The position numbers were made by a program, and so were the translations under genes. Below, piece after piece: positions 55,893 through 64,000 of a DNA stretch of 64,000 bases. The DNA is from Neiella marina (lineage in GTDB: Bacteria > Pseudomonadota > Gammaproteobacteria > Enterobacterales > Neiellaceae), in the NCBI RefSeq assembly GCF_002165625.1, contig NZ_NGNS01000003.1, positions 62,001-126,000 of the forward strand, given 5' to 3'. The notes beneath the pieces are model-generated. The model made no database searches. It saw nothing but the letters and a program-made list of their open reading frames with translations, and was not told the origin of the DNA. Position 1 is the first letter of the stretch; every line of letters starts with the position of its first letter.

Positions 55893-56660
55893 TTAAGGTT
55901 GCACGCGTTGTTTGACAATACCCCGCTGTCCCAACTCAACCAATATGTCGTTCAAGCCCGACTGCACTTGTTGTCTCGGGACTTGCGGCATCAGAGCCGT
56001 AAGCTGATCGCCCAACTCAGTTACCGAAATACCCGGTCCTTCACTGACAAACTGCAACAAACGAGCCGTTACTGCGTTGATTTCCAAAAACTTTACATCA
56101 TCATCCATATTACGATAGACGACTAAAAAAACGCCTTGTTCAGTGGCTTGCTGTGGTTGAAAATCGGGTCTTATCTGGTGCACAGGGAATTGATATTGCA
56201 ATACCCGCGCAGTGTCTGCGACTGCCAATGGCGTGTCAGCTGAGGGGACGCCTTCGGCAAGCGTTTTATGGAGCTGCGATGGACTACAAAATGCCACCTC
56301 AAACTCAATCCATTCGTAGTGGGCCAGTTCCACCAGAAATGCCGGATCATCGGCTTGTGGTTGTCGCTGTTGGATCAAGTAGTCTAAAAACTCTTCAGCA
56401 ATATCAATAAAATATGGTGACTCTGATCGATGCTGGACCATAAAGTTACTGACTTCACGTTCTAGTTTGTCGTCGCCCCATAGTTTCCAAAGCACCGGAA
56501 ACGCCTCTTCGACAAAGCCTTTAATATTGTTAAACACCAAGCGCCGATAAACTGCTAGGCGCCTGCTCTCAATCCCCTCCGGAGCAGGTTGGCCATCCGG
56601 ATCTCGAATATGAGCGGCAAAGGCCCGTTGCTGTTGCTGATAGTCACCAGAATCAATCAT
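55893..56660 (-). CDS. hvfC: HvfC family RiPP maturation protein (DUF2063)
   Basis: The 255-residue protein belongs to the DUF2063/HvfC group that partners DUF692 enzymes. In MbnBC and related systems the equivalent protein presents the precursor peptide to the MNIO enzyme (known). The N-terminal helical region (QQRAFAAHIRDPDG, RRLAVYRRLVFNNI, FPVLWKLWG) is the recognition-like domain; the C-terminal third contains a winged-helix-like segment. The ATG at 56660 overlaps the hvfB TGA (ATGA), so equal, coupled synthesis is expected. The frame is open further upstream, inside hvfB, which I rejected. Confidence 0.9.
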   Translation of the reverse strand: MIDSGDYQQQQRAFAAHIRDPDGQPAPEGIESRRLAVYRRLVFNNIKGFVEEAFPVLWKLWGDDKLEREVSNFMVQHRSESPYFIDIAEEFLDYLIQQRQPQADDPAFLVELAHYEWIEFEVAFCSPSQLHKTLAEGVPSADTPLAVADTARVLQYQFPVHQIRPDFQPQQATEQGVFLVVYRNMDDDVKFLEINAVTARLLQFVSEGPGISVTELGDQLTALMPQVPRQQVQSGLNDILVELGQRGIVKQRVQP

Positions 56661-57526
56661 GCTGGTTGTTTCCCATATGTCCCTTGCAATGATGGCATCT
56701 CCGACAATGCTTGCTGTTGATACTGTTTGATTTGACTGACTTCGGTGCACAGCTCCGGCAAAGGCGGAATATTGAAATCGCGTTCCAACAGCGTAGGAAA
56801 GACGCCGTGATGAGCATAAGCTTGTTGTAACAATTGCCACACGGGATCAATAACATCTGCGCCGTGGGTATCGACAATAAGATCGACATCCTCATTGTAA
56901 TGGCCGGCTATATGGCCATACACAATGCGCTCTGAAGGAAGGCCTTTCAGATAACTCAAGGCATCGTAGCCATGGTTGATCGAATTGACGTAAATATTGT
57001 TTACATCAAGCAACAGACCGCAATCTGCTTGTTCTAGCACTGCATTGATAAAGGTCAGCTCGTCCAATTGCTGGCCGGGAGCAGCATAATAAGAGACGTT
57101 TTCCAGCACAAACCGACGTTCGGTAATATCCTGAACTTGCTTAATTCTGCTCACCACATGGTTAACCGCTTCTTCGGTAAAAGGAATCGGCATCAAATCG
57201 TACAAGTGACCATCAGCACTACAATAACTCAAATGTTCAGAATATATCTCGATATTGTGTTCATCGAGGAACCACTTGACCTGCTTAACAAAATCAACGT
57301 CTAACGGATCGAGACTGCCAATCGACAACGACAATCCATGGCATATGAAAGGGTATCGCTCGGTCAACGATTTAAATTTTTTGTTGAGCTTGCTACCAAA
57401 TGGAATCCAGTTTTCTGGTGCAACTTCAAAGAAGTCAATGGCCGCAGGCTTGTCTGCAATCACCTCATCAAGCATGCGCCGCTTGAATCCCAAACCAGCT
57501 CCAGTTGGCATATTGAATTTAACCAC
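56657..57526 (-). CDS. hvfB: HvfB family MNIO-type RiPP maturase (DUF692)
   Basis: The 289-residue protein is a DUF692 TIM-barrel of the multinuclear non-heme iron oxidative (MNIO) enzymes. These oxidise Cys of precursor peptides to oxazolone/thioamide or thiooxazole groups. Candidate metal ligands are visible in order: His63, Glu97/His98, Glu142, Asp174 with Asn177, His205 and His209, Asp219 with His221, and Glu248. The start is GTG with AGAGGG 4 bp upstream. It follows hvfA after a hairpin and overlaps hvfC. The product is cytosolic and would act before export of the precursor. Confidence 0.93.
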   Translation of the reverse strand: MVKFNMPTGAGLGFKRRMLDEVIADKPAAIDFFEVAPENWIPFGSKLNKKFKSLTERYPFICHGLSLSIGSLDPLDVDFVKQVKWFLDEHNIEIYSEHLSYCSADGHLYDLMPIPFTEEAVNHVVSRIKQVQDITERRFVLENVSYYAAPGQQLDELTFINAVLEQADCGLLLDVNNIYVNSINHGYDALSYLKGLPSERIVYGHIAGHYNEDVDLIVDTHGADVIDPVWQLLQQAYAHHGVFPTLLERDFNIPPLPELCTEVSQIKQYQQQALSEMPSLQGTYGKQPA

Positions 57527-57558
57527 CGCACCCTCTCTTTTTTTCTGCTGCTTGTAAT

Positions 57559-57587
57559 AATATAGCCAGCATTTCGCTGGCTATATT
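57559..57587 (-). terminator. Hairpin between hvfA and hvfB
   Basis: Twelve-base perfect arms (57559-57570 with 57576-57587) have a 5-nt loop. Only ATTACAAG follows on the minus strand, so it would be a leaky terminator or a 3' stabiliser that favours hvfA mRNA over the maturase genes (inference). Confidence 0.6.
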
Positions 57588-57644
57588 TTATATGCTCCTA
57601 CCCGACACTGAAGAGCTTACATCTGCCAAAGCACTGTTGGCGAT

Positions 57645-58037
57645 TTACTTGCCGCCGCAAGCGCCTTCACCACAGCTGGCTTCTTTTTTGTCTTTGCCGC
57701 CACAAGAACCTTCACCACAGCTGGCTTCTTTCTTGTCTTTACCACCACAAGAACCTTCGCCACAGCTACCTTCTTTCTTGTCTTTACCGCCACAAGAGCC
57801 TTCACCACAGCTGGCTTCTTTCTTGTCTTTACCACCACAAGAACCTTCGCCACAGCTACCTTCTTTCTTGTCCTTACCACCACAAGAACCTTCCGGCGCC
57901 GCCACTTGATAGCCAGCAACCAGATCAGTCAGACCAAATGGTGAAGTTTCAGCCTGTGCTGGCATCATCATGACAGAACCGACAGCAACAGCACCTACGG
58001 CAGCAGCAACAGAAGTTTTGTTTAATTGTTTCATAAC
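57645..58037 (-). CDS. hvfA: HvfA-like RiPP precursor with EGSCG repeats
   Basis: The 130-residue precursor has a signal peptide (residues 1-28, ending AQA), a short spacer (29-47) and a repetitive core (48-130). The core has eleven Cys. Eight are in EGSCG/EGACG motifs and three in EASCG, spaced alternately by GKDKKE or by nothing, in a 15-residue unit. HvfA-type precursors are modified by HvfB/HvfC into copper-binding oxazolone/thioamide peptides that protect the envelope (known for related systems). The ATG at 58037 is chosen for the signal peptide; an upstream ATG at 58082 would destroy it. The reverse strand shows an apparent proline-rich frame that is only an artefact of the repeats. Confidence 0.9.
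   Translation of the reverse strand, partial: VMKQLNKTSVAAAVGAVAVGSVMMMPAQAETSPFGLTDLVAGYQVAAPEGSCGGKDKKEGSCGEGSCGGKDKKEASCGEGSCGGKDKKEGSCGEGSCGGKDKKEASCGEGSCGGKDKKEASCGEGACGGK
57649..57893. repeat. 45-bp tandem repeat within hvfA
   Basis: About five tandem units of 45 bp encode the 15-residue EGSCGGKDKKE(G/A)SCG block. Units differ mainly at third positions and at the Gly/Ala codon, so the repeat is under selection at protein level but could also expand or contract by recombination. Confidence 0.85.
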
Positions 58038-58285
58038 AGTACCTACGTTTATCTTTATGTTTAATATTGGCGCCAGCTGCATGTGCCGTTGCCTCTCCAG
58101 TTATCAAAGAAGACCCTAGCCACTAGAAAGAAATTTCACCAGCAACTAAAAAACTTCAAAATAATCTTAATCCGGGACAACAAAAGTTCAATTTCAACTG
58201 ACTAGTTGGCGAGCAATTGATATGCGTCATAAGTCTAAAGATCACGTCTTTCTATACTCGGCGCGATTGGCTAAGGCGGGTAACA

Positions 58286-58684
58286 ATGGTGACAAAACAA
58301 CATTCAGCGCAACTTGAGCGCTTTAAAAAGACTCTAGAGAGCGAGCATCAACTGCTGATCGCTGACTTAGCGATGGCGTTGACTAGTATCGAAACAGAAA
58401 CGAGCCGTAACGTGCTGGCAAACTTGAAGGCACTATCCTGCGACGAGCTTGTGGAATTGCTGGCCGATGAAGAATGCCCGGAGATTAATCGTACTCTAAA
58501 GCGCCTGCGGGCAGTCGACGCATCCCTGTGTCAAACCGAACTTGGCCTCTATGGATTTTGTGCAGATTGCGAGAAAGCAATCGAGTTAGATATGTTACAA
58601 CGCGACGCGACACAGCAGCGATGCTATGCCTGCGATCAAATCCATCGCCACGTAAAAAAGAACAACAAGCGGATCTTACTCTGA
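58286..58684 (+). CDS. DksA/TraR-type zinc finger protein
   Basis: The 132-residue protein has a helical N-terminal part and a C-terminal four-Cys zinc finger (GFCADCEKAIELDML, then QRCYACDQIH), like DksA-family transcription factors that enter the RNA polymerase secondary channel. The coiled-coil tip DxxDA of DksA is not obvious, so its effect on transcription is uncertain. The ATG at 58286 has GGCGGG nearby; a start at 58217 is open but has no ribosome site. It is divergent from hvfA, so the 248-bp gap holds both promoters. Its stop overlaps the convergent DUF885 stop by 9 bp. Confidence 0.8.
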   Translation: MVTKQHSAQLERFKKTLESEHQLLIADLAMALTSIETETSRNVLANLKALSCDELVELLADEECPEINRTLKRLRAVDASLCQTELGLYGFCADCEKAIELDMLQRDATQQRCYACDQIHRHVKKNNKRILL

Positions 58685-60514
58685 TCCGCCACTTTTCTGT
58701 GCCAGCCACAACTCAACCTGGTTACGCAACGTCGGCAAACTGACCGAGCCGTTGCGTAGCAAAACATCATGAAATTCACGAATATCAAACTGCGCTCCCA
58801 ACTGTTGTTCGGCATCGCGTCTTAGCTGCAAGATGGTCTGCTCACCAAGCTTGTAGCTCACGGCCTGACCAGGCCAAGCCATATAACGTTCTACTTCAGC
58901 GACAATATCTGATTTTGCCAACGGCGAGCTATTGACCATGTATTGGATTGCCTGTTCGCGACTCCAGCCTTTATCGTGCAGGCCGGTATCGACGACTAAT
59001 CGCATCGCCCGCAACAGCTCATCACTGAGTTTGCCGAAATAATCGTACGGATCATCAAACAACCCCATCTCAATGCCCAAGTATTCAGCATAAAGCGCCC
59101 ACCCTTCTTCGAAGGCACCATTGCTTTGATAGTTTTGATAATCTGACAACACAGGTAGCGTCAACTTAGTGGCAATTTGGAAGTGGTGGCCCGGTGACGC
59201 TTCATGGAGTGACAAGGTCATCATGCCCCATTTCGGTTGTGCTCTTAAGTTATGAGTATTGATGTAAAAAATACCTGGTCGACTGCCATCACGGCTGCCC
59301 ATCAAATAGCTGGCCCCGGCTTCATTCGCTGCTCGGTAAGCTGGTACTTGATGAATCTGGTAATCTTGCGCCGGCTGCGTAGCAAAGTAGTCATCCAAAA
59401 GAGGATTGATTCGTTGCTTAATTTGTTGGTAAGCCAAGACCAAATCGTTGCCATTGCTAAAGTACTGAGCATCATCGCTAGTCATCGCGGAAAATATTTC
59501 GGTTAAATCGCTACCTAGCCCTAGTCGTTCGCCAACCTGTCGCATCTCGCGATGAATGCGAGCGACTTCTGATAACCCCAACTGGTGGATTTGCTCGACA
59601 GAACGGCTGTCATCGGCAAATTCATTGACATATTGCTTGTACCACAAGCGGCCATTCGGCAGCCCCCAATAACCATCTGACGCTCGAGTGTGTGGCAGGT
59701 ATTGTTGTTCTAAGTAATCCGCCAACAACTCAAGACCCGGGACAATATTGTCATCTATCGCTTGACTAAAACTCGCTTTGATTTGCTGGCGCTCGCTGGC
59801 ATCCCATACTTCAGTGGTCAAAGCTAACGGCAAAGCGCCCCATAACGGGCTTTCTGACTTCGGCATCGCCAAAGTTCGGCGGATTTGTTCGATGGCGCGC
59901 AGCGCTAATACTTGCGGCAGTGTGACGTCACTGTCGATGCCTTCGTTCATGCGATCGATCGCTAAATCAACCCAGACTCTAAACGATTGGGCTCGAGCGA
60001 GGAAATCGTCGAAATCAGCAACCGTGTTAAACGGCTGTGCGGCTTTTCCCGAGGCGTACTGAATCAGTCCTGAATAGGGATTATTGAATTGATCAAGCGG
60101 CAAAAATCGCTCAGGGAAGGTTTCTGCCACCAAGTTGATTTGACGCTGACGGATAAATTCAGCCAATACCAACTGCTGCGATTGTGGCCAACAACTCGTG
60201 TTCATTTTCTGCGCCCGCTTCAATGATGACTCATTGAGTTGATGACGCTGCTCGAGCCAGCTATCGGATAAACCATCAGCGAAACGATCATTAAATCGAT
60301 GATCGCCAATAGCGGTGGCCCACATCGGATAGAGAGCCTTGGTGCCTTCAAAGTAATCATCTAGCAACGGCTTAAGCACTTCGGGATCGCAAGTCCGACT
60401 GACATCAGTTGATGTGAAGGGTTGTTTAGCGCCTGTTGTTCCGGGCTTACCACAACCAACTAAAGACACTACGACTAACGCCAAACAACTCACCCGAGCA
60501 ACAACGAACCCCAT
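58676..60514 (-). CDS. DUF885 family lipoprotein
   Basis: The 612-residue protein has a lipoprotein signal peptide (lipobox LVGC) and the DUF885 fold. The zinc-peptidase-like HEASPGHHFQIA motif (about residue 435) and a later Glu in GWALYAEYLGIE fit a gluzincin-type metallopeptidase, although no member I know has a firm substrate. The ATG at 60514 gives the signal peptide; an upstream start is open. With the M2 peptidase at 28111, the window encodes two lipoprotein metallopeptidases of helical type. Confidence 0.85.
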   Translation of the reverse strand: MGFVVARVSCLALVVVSLVGCGKPGTTGAKQPFTSTDVSRTCDPEVLKPLLDDYFEGTKALYPMWATAIGDHRFNDRFADGLSDSWLEQRHQLNESSLKRAQKMNTSCWPQSQQLVLAEFIRQRQINLVAETFPERFLPLDQFNNPYSGLIQYASGKAAQPFNTVADFDDFLARAQSFRVWVDLAIDRMNEGIDSDVTLPQVLALRAIEQIRRTLAMPKSESPLWGALPLALTTEVWDASERQQIKASFSQAIDDNIVPGLELLADYLEQQYLPHTRASDGYWGLPNGRLWYKQYVNEFADDSRSVEQIHQLGLSEVARIHREMRQVGERLGLGSDLTEIFSAMTSDDAQYFSNGNDLVLAYQQIKQRINPLLDDYFATQPAQDYQIHQVPAYRAANEAGASYLMGSRDGSRPGIFYINTHNLRAQPKWGMMTLSLHEASPGHHFQIATKLTLPVLSDYQNYQSNGAFEEGWALYAEYLGIEMGLFDDPYDYFGKLSDELLRAMRLVVDTGLHDKGWSREQAIQYMVNSSPLAKSDIVAEVERYMAWPGQAVSYKLGEQTILQLRRDAEQQLGAQFDIREFHDVLLRNGSVSLPTLRNQVELWLAQKSGGSE

Positions 60515-60655
60515 TCTACTATCCCATCTTGTGACCACTATTTAACGCGGCAATTGTACGCGGACACGTGACCGATAGCGACTATTGATAGTGCAATTGA
60601 CATCCTGTTCAAGACTCTTATGCTGGGCTCAGATATCGTCCAACGAAGGATACGC

Positions 60656-61039
60656 GTGAAAATCAATCTGTGCCCTTGCGGCAGTAACCTCAAAACCAAG
60701 GATTGCTGTGCCGCTATTCATCTTTCAGCAAAGTTAGCCCGCCACCCTGAACAACTAATGCGCGCGCGTTACACCGCTCACGCCACCAAAAATGTGGCTT
60801 TCATCTTAGCTAGCTGGCACCCATCAACCCGTCCTGAAGATAGCGCCGCCATCCAACAATGGAATGATGAGTGTACATGGTTAGCACTGAACGTCGCGCA
60901 ATCACGCAAACTAGGTAGTAAAGGCTTGGTTGAATTTGTCGCGCTCTATCGCCAAGGGGGCCAGCTAAAACAGCATCATGAAGTGGCGAACTTCAAGTTT
61001 GAAAAAGGTCAATGGTGGTATGTTGATCGGACCGACTAA
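60656..61039 (+). CDS. YchJ/SEC-C motif protein
   Basis: The 127-residue protein begins with a CPCGSNLKTKDCC zinc motif (SEC-C type). A YchJ-like domain follows (LMRARYTAHATKN, FVALYRQGGQLKQHHEVANF, WWYVD). The function is unknown; YchJ relatives are conserved cytosolic proteins. The start is GTG at 60656 with a perfect GAAGGA 5 bp upstream; an ATG 36 bp earlier lacks a site. It is divergent from the DUF885 gene and convergent with fadD. Confidence 0.88.
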   Translation: MKINLCPCGSNLKTKDCCAAIHLSAKLARHPEQLMRARYTAHATKNVAFILASWHPSTRPEDSAAIQQWNDECTWLALNVAQSRKLGSKGLVEFVALYRQGGQLKQHHEVANFKFEKGQWWYVDRTD

Positions 61040-61054
61040 CTAAGCGGGGGAAAT

Positions 61055-61086
61055 TGGCGCAGCCATCGCCTACTGCAGCTGCGCCA
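61055..61086. terminator. Hairpin between YchJ-like gene and fadD
   Basis: TGGCGCAGC and GCTGCGCCA arms have a 14-nt loop between convergent stops. There is no T-tract, so it is weak. Confidence 0.4.
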
Positions 61087-61103
61087 GAATGAAGCAATTA
61101 CAG

Positions 61104-62774
61104 TTAATGCTCCTCGTGTTTGCGCAATTCCCGGCGGAGAATCTTGCCAACGTTTGATTTTGGCAACTCATCACGAAATTCCACTAACTTCGGTACTTTA
61201 TAAGCCGTCAGATGTTTGCGGCAATGTTGAATTAATGCCGAATCAGTGAGTTTCGGATCTTTACGCACCACAAAGATTTTGACCGATTCGCCCGTCACTT
61301 CATTAGGGACACCGATCGCAGCACTTTCCACTACGCCCGGATGCATCGCAACGACATCTTCAATTTCATTTGGGAATACGTTGAAACCACTCACTAGAAT
61401 CATGTCTTTTTTACGATCGACAATGAAGAAATAGCCCTGCTCATCGACCTTGGCAACATCACCGGTGCGAAGCCAACCGTCTTCGACAATGACTTCCGCT
61501 GTGGCGTCGTCCCTGCCCCAATAGCCTTGCATCACCTGTGGCCCTTTTACCCACAACTCTCCTGCTTCACCGGGACCGACATCGACGCCATCATCATTGA
61601 CCAGTCTCATGTCGGTTGATGGCGCGGGTAAGCCGATACTGCCGTTGTAAGCGGTTTGGTTCATCGGTGACACCGTCACCAGTGGACAACACTCAGTTAA
61701 GCCATAGCCCTCGAGTAACACGGTACCCGTCACCTCATGCCACTTTTCTGCTACCGCTCGCTGCACCGCCGCACCACCACCAAGTGCTAATTTGTAATTA
61801 CTGAAATCAAGGGCACGGAAATCTTCGTTGTTCAGTAACGCGTTAAATAAGGTGTTCACCCCTGTCATAATGGTAAACGGGTAGCGACTGAGCTCTTTGA
61901 CAAACCCGGGAATATCGCGTGGATTGGTGATCAGCAGATTGGCGCAACCATATTTCATGAAGGTCAGACAATTCGCGGTCAGCGCAAAGATGTGATAGAG
62001 CGGCAACGCGGTCACCACAAATTCCTTGCCAGGATTAATCACTGGGCCAACGATAGCTGCCACTTGCTCGAGGTTGCCGACCATATTGCTATGACTCAAC
62101 ATAGCGCCTTTAGCAACACCGGTTGTACCGCCAGTGTATTGTAAAAATGCCAAATCATCAGGCGACATGTGAGGCTTCACGTAAGTTAAATGACGACCTT
62201 TGGCCAGCGCTTTGCGCATCGAGATAGCATCTGGCAAATCATATTTCGGCACCATCTTTTTGACGTACTGCACGACAAAATTAACCAAAGTCCTTTTCGC
62301 CGTTGCCAGCTGATCACCCAGCTTGGTCAGGATAACGTGTTTAACTGGCGTTTCTCGAACCACTTTTTCAAGGGTATGAGCAAAGTTAGAGACGATAACA
62401 ATAGCTTTTGCCCCGGAGTCATTAAGCTGGTGTTTTAGTTCTCTAGGGGTGTACAGCGGGTTAACGTTGACAACTACTAGCCCTGCGCGCAAGACACCAA
62501 ACAAGGCGATCGGATACTGCAACAAGTTGGGCATCATAATGGCGACACGGTCGCCTTTTTGTAGCTTCAACTCTTGTTGCAAGTAAGCAGCAAAAATTCG
62601 GCTCTGTTCTTCTAAACTGCGAAATGTCAGAGTCGCACCCATGTTGATGAATGCTGGCTGATCGGGGTATTTATGGACCGACTCCTCAAATATGTCGATC
62701 AACGAGGTGTAGTGTTCAGGGTCGATGAATTCGGGCACCCCTTCTGGATATTGCTCCAGCCAGGTCTTCTCCAC
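61104..62774 (-). CDS. fadD: Long-chain fatty acid-CoA ligase FadD
   Basis: FadD activates free fatty acids to acyl-CoA with ATP, delivering substrate to FadE. The 556-residue protein matches E. coli FadD (561). It carries the AMP-binding motif [16 protein letters not shown], the [11 protein letters not shown] motif, the hinge GWLRTGDVA and the FadD signature [20 protein letters not shown]. The C-terminal Lys in [10 protein letters not shown] is also present. The start is GTG with AGGAG 6 bp upstream. No PsrA-type operator was seen in the 178 bp upstream. Confidence 0.96.
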   Translation of the reverse strand: MEKTWLEQYPEGVPEFIDPEHYTSLIDIFEESVHKYPDQPAFINMGATLTFRSLEEQSRIFAAYLQQELKLQKGDRVAIMMPNLLQYPIALFGVLRAGLVVVNVNPLYTPRELKHQLNDSGAKAIVIVSNFAHTLEKVVRETPVKHVILTKLGDQLATAKRTLVNFVVQYVKKMVPKYDLPDAISMRKALAKGRHLTYVKPHMSPDDLAFLQYTGGTTGVAKGAMLSHSNMVGNLEQVAAIVGPVINPGKEFVVTALPLYHIFALTANCLTFMKYGCANLLITNPRDIPGFVKELSRYPFTIMTGVNTLFNALLNNEDFRALDFSNYKLALGGGAAVQRAVAEKWHEVTGTVLLEGYGLTECCPLVTVSPMNQTAYNGSIGLPAPSTDMRLVNDDGVDVGPGEAGELWVKGPQVMQGYWGRDDATAEVIVEDGWLRTGDVAKVDEQGYFFIVDRKKDMILVSGFNVFPNEIEDVVAMHPGVVESAAIGVPNEVTGESVKIFVVRKDPKLTDSALIQHCRKHLTAYKVPKLVEFRDELPKSNVGKILRRELRKHEEH

Positions 62775-62952
62775 GGCGCTCTCCTGCTTGTATAGTTTGT
62801 TATGTTTTTTATTGAGTGTAACTGCAAAGTCACTTGTTATATTGAACTTTGATGCATTTAGACTAGAGCTAACACTCTAACCATCAAATCGTGACACAAA
62901 ATTCATAAATCACCTCAATTCACTTGTTCATCATGAGAGCTAGCGCATATTT

Positions 62953-63825
62953 TCAATCACTTGTTTGAATTGTGCCGGCGACAAATTGCTCAATTAATGA
63001 AGCGACATTTTTCGGTTGTGTCATATGGACATGATGACCGCCGGGAAGTTCCTCAACAGACAACCGCTGAAAGAAATCTCGACGCGACGCCAGCATTGAT
63101 TTCACTTCTGGATAACCATCGGTTGCGACAATAATTTGCACTGGGCATGCGATCGCTTGCAACATTTCTTGGACCTGAGATTCCACCAGACGGGTAGCAG
63201 ACAGCGCTTTAATCCGTCGATCATATGCCCATTGCACCCCCGAATCTGAAGTCCTTACGTTACGTTTGATGAGTAGCTCTACGAGCGTTGGATTGAGGTC
63301 ATCTGACACCGCTAGCCTAGCAGCAACGGCTTGATGAATATCGTCATAATATTTAGCCGTTTGCTGCCGATTGCGCTTGCGGCTGAGTAATCCTTTACGA
63401 AGCATGGCGACCGCTTGCTCTGGTGCTGCAGACAGCGGCCCTGCGCCCTCAATCATCACCAAGTGGGACACTTTCTCGGGAAATGCTGCAGCAACCATGC
63501 TGTTGACCAAAGCCCCCATTGAATGGCCAACCAAAATCACTGGCTGATCAATTTGCACCAACACCTGATACAGCACATCAGCCCAATCAACAAAATGATA
63601 GTTTGCCGCGGATGGCAAGTGTTGCGACAAGCCGTGGCCGGGCCAGTCAAATGCCAGTACCGGATGATTCTGAATTCTTTTTGCCAATGGCAGTAATGAG
63701 TTGGCGTTATCGAGCCAGCCATGGGTGGCAACGATTAAAGGCCTTTGCGGCTCTTGGGATGGGGGGTTAATTTGCCAACCAGCCAGCTTAATACCAGCTA
63801 GTTGGCAATACCAATCTTGATACAT
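62953..63825 (-). CDS. Alpha/beta hydrolase
   Basis: The 290-residue protein has the alpha/beta hydrolase fold with the oxyanion HGWLDNANS, the nucleophile elbow GHSMGALV, an acid in the IIVATDGYP region and the His in ELPGGHHVHM. It resembles the MhpC/serine hydrolase-like group that often sits beside fadD in gammaproteobacteria, which supports a role with lipids or esters, although the substrate is unknown. It is upstream of fadD on the same strand, but 178 bp separate them. Confidence 0.85.
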   Translation of the reverse strand: MYQDWYCQLAGIKLAGWQINPPSQEPQRPLIVATHGWLDNANSLLPLAKRIQNHPVLAFDWPGHGLSQHLPSAANYHFVDWADVLYQVLVQIDQPVILVGHSMGALVNSMVAAAFPEKVSHLVMIEGAGPLSAAPEQAVAMLRKGLLSRKRNRQQTAKYYDDIHQAVAARLAVSDDLNPTLVELLIKRNVRTSDSGVQWAYDRRIKALSATRLVESQVQEMLQAIACPVQIIVATDGYPEVKSMLASRRDFFQRLSVEELPGGHHVHMTQPKNVASLIEQFVAGTIQTSD

Positions 63826-63850
63826 AGTTGATCAAGCCAAACGAAATGAG

Positions 63851-64000
63851 TTAATTCGCTGGTTTGATGAACTTCAAGGTCATGCGATCACTCTCACCAA
63901 TAGCAAGGTACTTGTCTTTGTCCTGATCTTTCAGGCGCAGTACCGGCGGTAATGTCCACACTCCTTTAGGATGGTCTTTGGTGTCTTTTGCATTGGCGTT
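63851..64000 (-). CDS. Methyltransferase-like protein, C-terminal fragment
   Basis: The last 49 codons and stop of a minus-strand gene run off the window. The tail contains HPKGVWTLPPVLRLKD and GESDRMTLKFIKP. I associate this with the end of a periplasmic class I SAM-dependent methyltransferase-like family (COG4798). The assignment is from memory of that C-terminal pattern and needs the missing N-terminal part. Confidence 0.5.
   Translation of the reverse strand, partial: NANAKDTKDHPKGVWTLPPVLRLKDQDKDKYLAIGESDRMTLKFIKPAN

Noticed and set aside
55841-56840. Longer start for hvfC inside hvfB
   Set aside because: The extra 60 codons overlap hvfB and read as its shadow; the ATGA overlap at 56660 is the normal arrangement.
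57592-57909. Proline-rich repetitive frame on the plus strand opposite hvfA
   Set aside because: It is the complement of the EGSCG repeats. The minus-strand frame has a signal peptide, conserved motif and operon context, and the plus frame has none.

Overview
The window looks like chromosomal DNA of a marine gammaproteobacterium of the Alteromonadales/Shewanella/Ferrimonas type. This is an inference from gene content: HexR beside zwf and pyruvate kinase II, a PsrA-type regulator joined to fadE, a stand-alone second EF-G, a DUF2989 lipoprotein, and the divergent mrp/metG pair. Coding density is high and most genes are ordinary housekeeping genes. I saw no rRNA, tRNA, insertion sequence, prophage or CRISPR array.

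Layout. 1-6800: the end of an SRPBCC-like gene, uvrB coupled to a MATE exporter, a membrane-anchored thioredoxin, a DUF2989 lipoprotein, msrB and a pyrimidine-dimer glycosylase-like gene. 6800-22300: a central-carbon block. On the minus strand are gnd, glgX, glgB, malQ, gapA, glk and zwf, nearly all with their own hairpin terminator. On the plus strand are hexR, preceded by a 14-codon leader peptide, and pykA. Together they cover glycogen/maltodextrin breakdown, glucose phosphorylation, the oxidative pentose phosphate route and lower glycolysis. The gapA promoter carries a perfect FNR-type box. 22300-32700: a diguanylate cyclase, an EamA exporter, fadE with its PsrA-like repressor and visible operator, an orphan terminator with a tiny ORF (possible sRNA), an M2 peptidase lipoprotein, a Na/Pi cotransporter and argA. 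32700-41400: a DUF1415 protein, metC, rlmA-sixA-cinA, yciA, small acetyltransferases and fusA2. 41400-49300: a P-loop kinase, dcd, apbC/mrp, metG, menA, a SulP transporter and a small unknown protein. 49300-55600: a cobalamin riboswitch followed by btuD-btuC-cobO, then ybaB, dnaX (with an E. coli-like -1 frameshift site) and apt. 55600-58700: an HvfABC-type RiPP operon. It has a secreted precursor with tandem EGSCG repeats, an MNIO (DUF692) maturase and an HvfC partner. It is followed by an unrecognised 44-residue membrane protein and is divergent from a DksA/TraR-type zinc finger gene. 58700-64000: a DUF885 lipoprotein, a YchJ-like protein, fadD, an alpha/beta hydrolase and the end of a methyltransferase-like gene.

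The most interesting system is the HvfABC cluster. Its precursor has eleven cysteines in a highly regular 15-residue repeat, and a hairpin separates the precursor gene from its maturation genes. Next are the hexR leader peptide, the FNR site at gapA, the riboswitch-led B12 operon, the dnaX frameshift site, and the possible small RNA between psrA and the M2 peptidase gene.
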